NCBI GenBank assembly: GCA_964495465.1
Contig: CAZBWE010000002.1
Coordinates: 1-61,934 of the forward strand
From: CAZBWE01 sp964495465
GTDB taxonomy: Bacteria > Planctomycetota > Phycisphaerae > Sedimentisphaerales > Anaerobacaceae
Reading direction: 5' to 3'
DNA length: 61,934 nt
Shown: one piece after another, positions 1 through 8,209 of the stretch
Layout of the letters: each line of letters starts with the position of its first letter
How positions within the stretch are numbered: the stretch's first letter is position 1
The notes under the pieces: model-generated
What the model saw: the letters and a program-made list of their open reading frames with translations, nothing else
Told to the model about the DNA's origin: nothing
The model's database searches: none
Translations under genes and position numbers: made by a program

Positions 1-2461
1 GGGGGTTATTGCAGGCCAGCCACTCAGCGACCATAGCAATCAGATCATACAAATCCACACAAGAGTCCGTCTCTCCGACAGGACCACTAATATCACCCAA
101 TAGTATGTCGCCGCGGAGCTGCCAATCGGCAGCCATAACAGCCATATCATACAAATTCACACAGCAGTCCGGCTCTCCGGCGGGACCACTGATATCACTT
201 TCCAATCGATACCCAAGAGTAATGAGCTGCTCACAGGTCAGATTCTCAAAAAGCGGTTCCGGGTCAATGATGCCTACGATGTCCGTGTCGTAATTGGTAT
301 AACTGTAATAAGTACCCCGCATCCATAACAATACCGTATGCTGACCATCCCACACCGGCACAATTGGTCGAATATTATCGAGGGTGGAATCCATCGTAAT
401 GGGAGCCCATCTCCAACTGGCACCGTAATCATCAGTTTGGCCTTTAAATATTTCATAGTGGCGGTTCCCATCAGTGCGGGAAATTAACGCTTCTCCCGTA
501 ACCGGATTTTCGTTCGTGGAAATATACACCGTGTTGGAGTCGCCCGGAACAAGCGATATCAATCCTGTGTAGTCATTCTCTGCGGCATATAAACATTGAC
601 CGCCATAGGCGATTTCGTAATCGTGCCACGATGCGCCGTCAAAGCGGGCATAACGGTAACGATGGTCGTTATATATATCGACGGTTCCTACGCGAACGGA
701 GTAAACGGCGACGGGATTGCCATCGGTGTCCAGTTGCATATCTGAGGTCCAGGCGCGGTGGGTCGAATCGGCGTTAAAAATCTTTGTTCCGGCCGAGGGC
801 ACTATGCCCGAATTGTCGGTCGTATCGAGAGTTCCGATTTGGATGCCAAAGCTATTATAAATTATAGAGCCCTGCAAATATGCAGCGTAAATATTTGTAA
901 TCACGTCACGGGGATGGCCGTCCGTATAGGTAAAGTAGATTCTGTCCGTATCATCGGAAGCGTATTTTGCATATGGGCGGGTGCCGGCGGCTGTTCTAAT
1001 CAAACGTCCGGCAATACTCCAAGATGCTCCATCATCGAAGGAATACAAGACGTTCGGATTGTAGTCTTGGCCTCGATAGAAATCATAAGTTATGCCTGTG
1101 CTGCCGAGCCGGTATATGTTGGAATATGTTGCGCCGTAGTTGCTGTTCACGTTAAAGGTTTGTTCGGCTGCCCAGCTGCTCGTGTCGCCGGGGTTCGTCG
1201 AGATGCGGTATCGCACAAGGCTGTCGCCGCCGTGCTTGCAATACACGGCCAAAATCCTGCCATCCGGACGCATCATAAACGCCGGAGCGGCGTGATCGTC
1301 GGAATTTAAGATGGGGCTCAATGCTATTCTGCTCAGCGACAAATTCGACAGATCGTAGGTAGCAACCTCGATATTGCCGTCGCGCGTGCTCCCGTCGGTT
1401 CCTGATGCATCGGCAACCGAGCCGATAATCAATTTGTCGTTGTCAATGATGGCGCGTTCGTCCTGGAACCAGCTCCAGCCACCGTTATCATTGAAGACAA
1501 TAATTTCGTTCTTCACTTGAGTGAAACTAATTGTAAAGCTCCAAACGGCGCCTTTCCAAATGTTGGGTTCATTAATCTCATCAATCCGCCAGTAATAAGT
1601 CTGGCCCCACTGTAATGCTTCAGGCGGAGTATATGTATTAGGTTCCTGTCGGCTGCGATATATGCCCGTGGTATCGGATGTATCGGCATCTTCCACAGTG
1701 TCCCCATCGATGCCAAAGTACACATCGTGCAAATGCGCCCCTATGCCTGGGCTCCAGGCAAGTTCAGTATCGATTTCCACATTTACGGCTGCATCAGGCG
1801 GGCTTGGATTAGAGGCAGTCAGCGCCACAGGAGCTATCAACAGGCCATCATACCAGGTTCGGTCATACCAGCCGCCCTGAGAGGCATCCGAGGGTTTATC
1901 ATCGATATAAACCAGGATTTTACCATTGGTATCGGCTTGTATCCGACCGATAAAACCCGTCAGTTCTACCCTATCGCTTTGCGTTCTTCCGGTCGCCGAA
2001 CCGGCGGTAGCACCACCTTGTCCCAGGTAATCGAAATAGAGCATATTATCCAAGCTAAAGCCGGCTCGGATCGCCCAGTTCTGACTTGTCGCCGACCAAT
2101 AAACTATATTAACATCATACCTATCTCCGGGAATCAGACCGGAGATGGTTGTCATAATCGGAATGCAATCTTCATAGCCGGTAGTGTTTCCTGTGGCTTC
2201 AAAAATGTCGGCAGGAAGAGCAGTACCCAAATTGCCGGCGTCATCGTTGCCATAAGGTCTCCCGGCCCACAGTGTATCGGTCGGGGTCGTTGTTGTGGTC
2301 CACCAGGCATCCGGGTCTCCATCACTTGCCCGGATTGTATTTCCACCGGCGCCGCCTTCAGCATCCAGATAAGCAGCTTGAGCTGACGAGACAAAAACTA
2401 TCATCAGGATGAAAGAAATGAGATAATTCAGTTTTATATATTTAACAAAACAATTGATAAT
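1..2461 (-). CDS. Secreted BNR-type beta-propeller protein with dockerin-like repeats (3' end cut by window)
   Basis: The reading frame is open from a stop at 2510-2512 to the left edge, about 820 codons in the window, so the C-terminus is missing. Order: signal peptide (hydrophobic stretch YLISFILMIVFV followed by SSAQA), an N-terminal beta-rich domain (about residues 35-200), a fibronectin-III-like segment with the planctomycete motif WGQTYYWRIDEIN (about 205-305), a propeller-like region with BNR/sialidase features (RDGNIEVATYD, DDHAAPAFMMRPDGR; about 310-740), and two dockerin-like EF-hand units (VNLYDMAVMAADWQ, VDLYDLIAMVAEWL) at the end. The first in-frame ATG (2404) lies inside the signal peptide's hydrophobic core. 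An AAGGGGG ribosome site at 2468-2474 sits 6 nt before an ATT codon at 2461, which would give a complete signal peptide, so I set the start there. Substrate unknown; probably an extracellular glycan-active or glycan-binding protein. Confidence 0.75.
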   Translation of the reverse strand, partial: MINCFVKYIKLNYLISFILMIVFVSSAQAAYLDAEGGAGGNTIRASDGDPDAWWTTTTTPTDTLWAGRPYGNDDAGNLGTALPADIFEATGNTTGYEDCIPIMTTISGLIPGDRYDVNIVYWSATSQNWAIRAGFSLDNMLYFDYLGQGGATAGSATGRTQSDRVELTGFIGRIQADTNGKILVYIDDKPSDASQGGWYDRTWYDGLLIAPVALTASNPSPPDAAVNVEIDTELAWSPGIGAHLHDVYFGIDGDTVEDADTSDTTGIYRSRQEPNTYTPPEALQWGQTYYWRIDEINEPNIWKGAVWSFTISFTQVKNEIIVFNDNGGWSWFQDERAIIDNDKLIIGSVADASGTDGSTRDGNIEVATYDLSNLSLSRIALSPILNSDDHAAPAFMMRPDGRILAVYCKHGGDSLVRYRISTNPGDTSSWAAEQTFNVNSNYGATYSNIYRLGSTGITYDFYRGQDYNPNVLYSFDDGASWSIAGRLIRTAAGTRPYAKYASDDTDRIYFTYTDGHPRDVITNIYAAYLQGSIIYNSFGIQIGTLDTTDNSGIVPSAGTKIFNADSTHRAWTSDMQLDTDGNPVAVYSVRVGTVDIYNDHRYRYARFDGASWHDYEIAYGGQCLYAAENDYTGLISLVPGDSNTVYISTNENPVTGEALISRTDGNRHYEIFKGQTDDYGASWRWAPITMDSTLDNIRPIVPVWDGQHTVLLWMRGTYYSYTNYDTDIVGIIDPEPLFENLTCEQLITLGYRLESDISGPAGEPDCCVNLYDMAVMAADWQLRGDILLGDISGPVGETDSCVDLYDLIAMVAEWLACNNP

Positions 2462-2633
2462 TACTTTCCCCCTTGCTAATTCAAGTTTTGCATTTTTAAT
2501 CCTGTAAACCTAAATTTGTCCGTATTAACAGGTTTCAGCAACTGCGAAAGTTCGCGTTGAAAAAACCGTGCTCAAAAGAATGCCCTTGCAAATAAGCCAC
2601 AATAATATACGACATACTTAAAAATTTAAATAT

Positions 2634-2676
2634 TAAAAAAACCCCCCCGGCTGAACAACACAGCCAAGGGGGGGTA
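2634..2676 (-). terminator. Intrinsic terminator of the 2729-3718 gene
   Basis: On the minus strand a stem of seven C, TT, GGCT pairs across a short loop with AGCC, GG and seven G, followed directly by a run of seven T. It lies about 50 nt after the stop codon of the PEP-CTERM gene, correctly placed to end that transcript. Confidence 0.85.
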
Positions 2677-2728
2677 AGATTCAACATATCCACTGATAGT
2701 ATATGTTTTTAGTATTCTCTGCCTTTTA

Positions 2729-3718
2729 CTACGCTTTTCGACGTCTGATTAACGCCAGAGAACCAAGACCCAGTATCATCATTGAGGCCGGTTCAGGAAT
2801 GACGGTCAAAGTGCCCGTGCTTTCGCTAAACTGGTACCAATTGGTGGCGTCGATAGATTTCCTCCAAAGATCACCGCCTACGTCGGTGAATCCGAGAACG
2901 GTGAACGTGCCGCCAAAGGTCTGTGACGTTGCGTTCGCAATAATCCAGCTATCGCCAACGTTCGTGCTGGCGCCGAAAAGATCGAAGTAGAAATCGCCTT
3001 CAAAAGTAGCAGTTCCTTGTCCCGAGATGTCGTTGTTTACGCCGCTGGCCCCGATGACGAAGTTCATCAAGCTGTCGTCGGAAAAGGTGAGCCGAGAACG
3101 AGCATCGGAGGAACCAAGTAGAAGAATGTCGCCGTTATAAGCGTTCAGCCCAGAAGTGAAAAAGACAGTGCGGCCTGCTTCGCCACTGCCGTTGTCGGCA
3201 ATGTAGATTGGTCCCGAACCGTTTATGGCTGAATTAATCATCAAGTGGCATTGAGCGGCGAACCCGCCACCTTTGCTGGTAACAAAAATATTTCCGTTCA
3301 TTGAGCATGTTTCGCTGGTTCCCAGCCCATCTCGGATGGTTCCGGCGTCCAGGATCAAGTTGTTGACCGTAAGGTCGCAGCCATTGGCCTTGAATATCAA
3401 AGAGTTGTTGTTGACGCCGCCGTCTGTGCGAAAGATGTTGTTCGCGTTCCCACCTCCATTGCCTCCTCCAATCGTGAGTGAATAACCTGCGAAGGTGTAG
3501 CTTCCGGCAGCAGTCGGTGAACGCAGGAGATAACCTACAGTGGAATAGGTGTTCCCGGCGGCAGGTGCTAAACCGTCGCTCCACTTTCCAGCGGTATTAA
3601 ACGAAGTGGTGCCATATCCATCATCGCCGGTCATAGTGACGGGTGCTGCCAGTGCATTCGTTGACATGAACAAAACCGCAACAAGAAGTAAGTAATAATC
3701 TAAATTTACACATAACAC
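2729..3718 (-). CDS. PEP-CTERM secreted protein, beta-helix-like
   Basis: 329 residues. An N-terminal signal peptide (LLLVAVLFMSTNALA) is followed by a Gly/Asn/Ser-rich region reminiscent of autotransporter-type beta-helices (SLTIGGGNGGGNANN, DLTVNNLILDAGTI). The C-terminus is a PEP-CTERM sorting signal: VIPEPASM, a hydrophobic helix (MILGLGSLALI) and a basic end (RRRKA). By family knowledge such proteins are cut and anchored or exported by an exosortase; none is encoded in this window. The ATG has a strong AGGAGGGG ribosome site 4-5 nt upstream. A promoter at 3962-3991 and a terminator at 2634-2676 make it a single-gene unit. Function unknown, presumably cell surface or extracellular matrix. 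Confidence 0.85.
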   Translation of the reverse strand: MLCVNLDYYLLLVAVLFMSTNALAAPVTMTGDDGYGTTSFNTAGKWSDGLAPAAGNTYSTVGYLLRSPTAAGSYTFAGYSLTIGGGNGGGNANNIFRTDGGVNNNSLIFKANGCDLTVNNLILDAGTIRDGLGTSETCSMNGNIFVTSKGGGFAAQCHLMINSAINGSGPIYIADNGSGEAGRTVFFTSGLNAYNGDILLLGSSDARSRLTFSDDSLMNFVIGASGVNNDISGQGTATFEGDFYFDLFGASTNVGDSWIIANATSQTFGGTFTVLGFTDVGGDLWRKSIDATNWYQFSESTGTLTVIPEPASMMILGLGSLALIRRRKA

Positions 3719-3961
3719 CCCTCCTAATATATCACAAAAACAATTTGTTCTTTTTGGCTATAAAGCCAACGCTCGAGCTTCCCGTGACTCGATACGCGTT
3801 CATAACACGTCAGCGGGTGTGGTTTCGTCCGGCAACATCGCCAAAACGACCGCCTCCAGTATTTACGCATATTTCACACGGCTTTTCGGAATTTGATTTC
3901 ATCCTCCTCCATTCGGGAATGTTCATCAAAATCCATATACTACCCAGATTGTTACATCGTA

Positions 3962-3991
3962 ATTTTACCAAACTATCCATTTCCACGTCAA
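3962..3991 (-). promoter_or_regulatory. Sigma-70-type promoter of the PEP-CTERM gene
   Basis: Minus-strand TTGACG (3986-3991), 18-nt spacer and TAAAAT (3962-3967), preceded by ATTTTC. It predicts a 5' leader of about 235 nt before the ATG at 3718. The rest of 3719-4257 holds no convincing gene; an imperfect hairpin (CGTTTC/GAAACG) lies near 4150-4169. Confidence 0.6.
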
Positions 3992-4257
3992 GAAAATTCC
4001 AGAAAATTCCCGAAAAATGTTGAAATATTTGACATCAGGAAACAGGATGCAGGTTAAGAATCTGTTTGCCCTCAGGAAGCCTCACGGAGTCAGAAAGCCA
4101 CTTGAAATGGGCGATTTCAGCTCTATAGCTGGGATTTTTATATGATTTTCACGTTTCCGCTTTGTGAAACGACTGGATTCACTGAATAAATAGCAAAAAA
4201 TGCAAAAGAGATAGTTGGTTCCTAATTGTAGGCGGCAAAAACCTTAAAAGCAATCAA

Positions 4258-6264
4258 TTAATTCTGCCAATTTTCTACAAGTTGTGCGAAATCAAGGAAA
4301 TTTACTATACCATCGCCATCCGGCTGTGGCGCTACATCGGCTGAAGGGTCGCCCGGCGGGCCCAGCCATTGCTCGGCCAACACCGCCAAATCGGAAAAGT
4401 CAACTACGCCATCAACGATTATATTCTCTATTTCAGGAAGTCTTGCAGTCATTACCTGCATTTTTGATTCAGCTGTCTCTGTGTAATCAACTCTCCATGT
4501 AAGTGCCCCTTCAGTAATTGGTTCTGATCTGTCTACCTCGATTATGAACCAATCATCATATAAGTTACTGTCAACAGTGCTATATGCTTCAATTAAAGGG
4601 AAATATATTTCACCATCAATCACATTTGTAACCTGTTCTGAAGCATTTACCAACTTTATGTGTATATCCGTTATATCACTATGAGTAACATTAGTTAGTG
4701 ACAAGCTTAATACATATCTGAAAACCGTTCGTCCGATGCGCGTCCTCTCTATTACATTAAATCCTGCAAATTCAAAGCTCCATGATCTTGGGAATGACTC
4801 CCACCAGAACCGTGGATAGTTATTACCCTCATTGATTGTCCAGATAGGCGTGTTAAAGTCCCAACCCGCTGAAGTGTAAGTATTTTTTGTCTTCATTTGA
4901 ATAGTATTTTTGCCCGTTCCGCCGGCGCTGTAGGTCCGTCCACTTGCCTGAATATCCCAAAAAGAATTGATGACAATTTGCGGATTGGGCCAATAGCCCC
5001 CCACCAGTCCACCTGCCTGATCAAATCCTGTTACTCGGCCGGTAGAATAGCACTTGTCTATAATCGCTGTATCAAAACCGTCATAAGGGTAGAAGTAATT
5101 AACTCCCATCAAGCCGCCAACTCTATTATTGGCGCTCACTGCCCCCGTAGCATAACAGTTTCTGACAATAGAGCTGCCGCTTTCTCCCACCAATCCCCCG
5201 ACCCTGTTATTTCCGGAAACATCACCAGTAGCGTAACAAAATTCGATTATTCCCATATACGGATAATATGTAGAGGTAACAATTGTACCCACCAAACCGC
5301 CGATATAACTTGAACTTGTTCCCGTTACTGAACCAGTGGCATAGCAATTAGTTATCATACCACTCCAACTTGTACCTACTAAACCACCTCCACACTTTCC
5401 TTTTAAGGTTATATCGCTGCTCGAAGTGCAATTGGATATTGTTCCTTCATTATTATAACCCACTAAACCTCCTACATCAACCCAATCTGTACTTGTAGAT
5501 TTCACAGGCCCTGTAGTGGAACAATTATCTATTGACTCAAAATTTTGTCCCACCAAGCCTCCAATGTGACTAATTGCTCCTGTTACCTTGCCCGTGGCAT
5601 TACACGAGGAAATTGTTCCACGATTCGTTCCCACTAGGCCACCCACGTTATGAAAGCCGGAAACATCACAGGTAGAATAGCAGTCAGTCATTACTCCATT
5701 GTTCGAACCTTTAAGTCCGCCTACTTCATAATTTCCGGCAATGCTACCACCTTCAACATAACAGTCTCGAATATTCCCACCACCCGAACCAACTAATGCA
5801 CCGATATCTTCTCCGATGCCCCAATCAAAAGTATTTGTGGAGCCATCAACATGCGGATTCACTAATCCAAGATTCTTGATGGTTCCCTCGCAGACACCAA
5901 AGACACCTAACCTCATACCTCCGCGATCAATGTATGTAAAATTTGAAATTACGTGACCATTACCATCAAAAGTACCCCTGAAAGGATTTCCGCTAACACC
6001 TATGATATTATAAGCTGTCCCTGTTAATCCTCCTAAGTCGATGTCTGCCATAAGTTTAAAATACTTGCTCCAATCTACTGGATTGGACCCAATGGCATTC
6101 ATATGCTCTGGTGTATAAATCAGGTATGGGTATCCGGCAGTTCCACTTCCGCCACCATATTTTCCACAGGCCTGATTGGCTGTTAAGCCCAACACTATTA
6201 AAACGGTCAATGCTAAACAGAATTTGAAGTTTTGTCTCGCTTTCAATATAGTTAGCTCCCTCAT
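4258..6264 (-). CDS. GLUG-repeat secreted protein with dockerin-like C-terminus
   Basis: 668 residues. Signal peptide (FCLALTVLIVLGLTANQACG), then an N-terminal segment typical of GLUG-repeat proteins (YLIYTPEHMNAIG, KYFKLMADIDL, PFRGTFDGNGHVISNF), followed by about twelve GLUG-type repeats (VGGLVGxNxGxIxxCxxTGxV) between residues ~125 and 460. An Ig-like segment follows (about 490-610). The last ~50 residues hold two EF-hand-like dockerin units (VDFSDLAVLAEQWLG and DGDGIVNFLDFAQLVENW). GLUG repeats occur in surface and adhesin-like proteins; the dockerin-like tail suggests attachment to a surface scaffold. It lies 21 nt after the PEP-CTERM gene at 6286-6819 in the same direction, probably co-transcribed. 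Ligand unknown. Confidence 0.85.
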   Translation of the reverse strand: MRELTILKARQNFKFCLALTVLIVLGLTANQACGKYGGGSGTAGYPYLIYTPEHMNAIGSNPVDWSKYFKLMADIDLGGLTGTAYNIIGVSGNPFRGTFDGNGHVISNFTYIDRGGMRLGVFGVCEGTIKNLGLVNPHVDGSTNTFDWGIGEDIGALVGSGGGNIRDCYVEGGSIAGNYEVGGLKGSNNGVMTDCYSTCDVSGFHNVGGLVGTNRGTISSCNATGKVTGAISHIGGLVGQNFESIDNCSTTGPVKSTSTDWVDVGGLVGYNNEGTISNCTSSSDITLKGKCGGGLVGTSWSGMITNCYATGSVTGTSSSYIGGLVGTIVTSTYYPYMGIIEFCYATGDVSGNNRVGGLVGESGSSIVRNCYATGAVSANNRVGGLMGVNYFYPYDGFDTAIIDKCYSTGRVTGFDQAGGLVGGYWPNPQIVINSFWDIQASGRTYSAGGTGKNTIQMKTKNTYTSAGWDFNTPIWTINEGNNYPRFWWESFPRSWSFEFAGFNVIERTRIGRTVFRYVLSLSLTNVTHSDITDIHIKLVNASEQVTNVIDGEIYFPLIEAYSTVDSNLYDDWFIIEVDRSEPITEGALTWRVDYTETAESKMQVMTARLPEIENIIVDGVVDFSDLAVLAEQWLGPPGDPSADVAPQPDGDGIVNFLDFAQLVENWQN

Positions 6265-6285
6265 TTAGCTTCTAAATTCTCAACT

Positions 6286-6819
6286 CTACATTCTTAATTC
6301 TAAATTCTTCTTTCTTCGCAAAGCTATTCCGCCTAATCCAAGCAATAGCAACGTTGTCGGCTCCGGGATAGTGTAGCCGGAGTCGAGCGTCTCAAATGTG
6401 GTTGGGTCAATGATTTCATAAAGCTGCGAGCCCGGCTCGCCAGAACCGAGCCAATCGAAACTGACAGTAAATCCGCTGACCATCTCGCCAATACCGATAC
6501 CAAGAGCCAAACTCAGGGCATCGTAATAGCCATCGTCTCCCAAAACCGGCTCCGGCTGAATAACAACCTCATTCCAACCGCCAGCAGGCGGGTCGGGCGT
6601 CTCGATGGATAGATTATCAAAAGAGCCGAAATCGAACCAGATGGTAAACTCCTCGATTACAGGCGTCAAGCTGATATTGGTTACATCATATGTATATTGC
6701 CACCTGCCGGAACCGAGGTCGGCTGCCTGGTATTGGATTTTTGTTACTGGAAGTGCAAAGCCGGCAGAAATAAAAAGAAATCCCAATAAGACCCCCGCAA
6801 AAACTATCCTTCTCATCAC
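6286..6819 (-). CDS. PEP-CTERM secreted protein
   Basis: 177 residues. Signal peptide (IVFAGVLLGFLFISAGFA), a compact beta-rich region with conserved WQYTYDVTN and a WFDFG segment (typical of small PEP-CTERM proteins with an immunoglobulin-like fold), and a C-terminal sorting signal: IPEPTT, hydrophobic LLLLGLGGIAL, basic RRKK followed by NLELRM. The ribosome site AGGAGAAGG precedes the ATG. First gene of a likely two-gene unit with the GLUG-repeat gene downstream. Exact role unknown; export and anchoring by exosortase is inferred from the family. Confidence 0.85.
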   Translation of the reverse strand: MMRRIVFAGVLLGFLFISAGFALPVTKIQYQAADLGSGRWQYTYDVTNISLTPVIEEFTIWFDFGSFDNLSIETPDPPAGGWNEVVIQPEPVLGDDGYYDALSLALGIGIGEMVSGFTVSFDWLGSGEPGSQLYEIIDPTTFETLDSGYTIPEPTTLLLLGLGGIALRRKKNLELRM

Positions 6820-7246
6820 CTTCTCCTCTTTTTAGACACGGATACCCGCTTTCGCGAGTACAAGTTTACACAGATTAACACCGCTTATCAAAGAATTATA
6901 CCTGGGAAATCTCCATATCTCCGCGAAATAGCTGCTGTCATAGCGTCAAGGTTATAGGTAATATACCATATAGGACGTTAAAAGGCAAGAAAATTATGAT
7001 TCTTCGGGAACGGCCGAAAATGGGCAGGCAGCAGGCAAGGGGTAGATAGATTCGACAGGCACACTGTGAATTTGAGTTGATTGTTGGCGCTGCATAGCCG
7101 ATAATTGAATGGTATAGGAATTTGTATTAGCCACAGAGGGCACAGAGAACACAGAGAAATAAAAATATAAATCTGTGAAAATCCGTGTTAATCCGCTGGT
7201 TAATTGTTCCTTTAAGACTGAGAAATCAATTTTTTACAGGCAAGAG
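6820..7246. other. Divergent intergenic region with repeat copy
   Basis: 427 nt between the minus-strand PEP-CTERM gene and nadK. It carries fragments of two dispersed repeat families: a CTCGCGAAAGCGGGTATCC palindrome near 6843-6862 and a CACAGAGGGCACAGAG-type tandem at 7131-7159, the latter followed by an ATCCGTGTTAATCCG segment. A weak promoter candidate for nadK is TTGATT (7077-7082), 17 nt, GATAAT (7100-7105). No gene seen. Confidence 0.5.
7131..7159. repeat. CACAGAG-type short tandem repeat
   Basis: Three imperfect copies of CACAGAGGG/CACAGAGAA. The same family recurs on the other strand at 29291-29322 in the dnaK leader. Dispersed intergenic repeat, function unknown. Confidence 0.6.
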
Positions 7247-8161
7247 ATGGCAAAGAGCAATTTACCGAAACTGATAATCTTTGGCGACCCGAAAAAACCA
7301 CAGGTTGCAGCGACTATCGAGGAATTCAAGGCCTTTGCAAAAGGCAAAGCCGAGGTAGCGGCAAGCTGTAGCGTGGATGACTGCAAGGCCGAGATTCCGA
7401 AAAAATGCGATTTTGCCATTGTTTTCGGCGGTGACGGCAGCATTATCTGGGCAGGCAGAAAACTAAGGCAGAGCAATATCCCTGTTATCGGCGTTAACCT
7501 CGGCAAGCTCGGTTTTCTGGCGGAATTCAGCGTTGACGAGCTTAAGCGATACTTCGACGATATCATCAGCGGCAAAATATCCATAGAAAAACGAATGATG
7601 TTAAGCTGTAAAATAACCGGCAGCTCCGATAAATACAGGCAGAAATTCGGCTCAGTGGCAATCAATGACGTCTTTATCACATCAGGATCATCGCACAGGA
7701 TGATAGAATTGAAAGTTGCTGTGAACGGCCAGCCAGTAGCCGGTTTCGTAGGTGACGGCCTTATAATCTCCACCCCGACCGGCTCAACGGCCTATAATCT
7801 CTCGGCGGGCGGACCTGTTCTCGACAGCTCGATGGAAGCAATGGTAATAACGCCGATTTGCCCCCATTCGCTCAGCTTCCGCCCCATTGTTATAGATGCG
7901 GACAGCAAAGTGGAAATTTCAAGGGTGCAGCCCGATGAATCCCGCCCCTGCCGCAGGGGCCGGGATGAAGGCACAACAATATCGATAGACGGGCAGGATT
8001 CTTTCCAGCTTTCAGGCGATAATATGGTCATAATTGCCAGAGAAAACAGTGATTTTCTGGTGGTAAATAATCCCCTAAGAACCCGCTGGGACACATTAGC
8101 TGCTAAACTGGGTTGGGCAGAAAAGCCGAAGTATAAGAAAGACCCGTTGTCTAAAAAGTAG
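7247..8161 (+). CDS. nadK: NAD kinase
   Basis: Phosphorylates NAD to NADP in the cytoplasm. From the ATG at 7247 the protein has 304 residues, close to the usual ~290. Family signatures: FGGDGSIIWAGR (the GGDGS catalytic motif), GVNLGKLGFLAE, GDGLIISTPTGSTAYNLSAGGP and SFRPIV. The frame is open upstream to 7175 but those 24 codons do not resemble the family and begin inside a repeat; an AGG at 7238-7240 supports the 7247 start. Residues about 230-242 (DESRPCRRGRDEG) come from a GC-rich palindrome at 7939-7966 that looks like an inserted repeat placed just before the conserved SIDGQ strand. It starts the plus-strand group continuing with the TPR protein 48 nt downstream. Confidence 0.93.
   Translation: MAKSNLPKLIIFGDPKKPQVAATIEEFKAFAKGKAEVAASCSVDDCKAEIPKKCDFAIVFGGDGSIIWAGRKLRQSNIPVIGVNLGKLGFLAEFSVDELKRYFDDIISGKISIEKRMMLSCKITGSSDKYRQKFGSVAINDVFITSGSSHRMIELKVAVNGQPVAGFVGDGLIISTPTGSTAYNLSAGGPVLDSSMEAMVITPICPHSLSFRPIVIDADSKVEISRVQPDESRPCRRGRDEGTTISIDGQDSFQLSGDNMVIIARENSDFLVVNNPLRTRWDTLAAKLGWAEKPKYKKDPLSKK
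7934..7970. repeat. In-frame palindromic repeat inside nadK
   Basis: A near-palindrome of ATCCCG, CCCCTG, CC, GCAGGGG, CCGGGAT, GC-rich compared with flanking codons. It adds about 12 residues to NadK between two conserved strands without breaking the frame. Confidence 0.6.
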
Positions 8162-8209
8162 TAGATTGTCCAATTATGAACATATAGGGCGGCAGTGAGG
8201 TATTTAATT

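Noticed and set aside
758..2386. Plus-strand open frames opposite the BNR-type gene
   Set aside because: They are antisense to a long minus-strand frame that has a signal peptide, recognisable domains and continuous coding; the plus frames have no ribosome site or motif.
3745..4023. 92-codon plus-strand frame in the intergenic region
   Set aside because: Runs over a promoter and leader of the neighbouring gene, no ribosome site, unusual composition.
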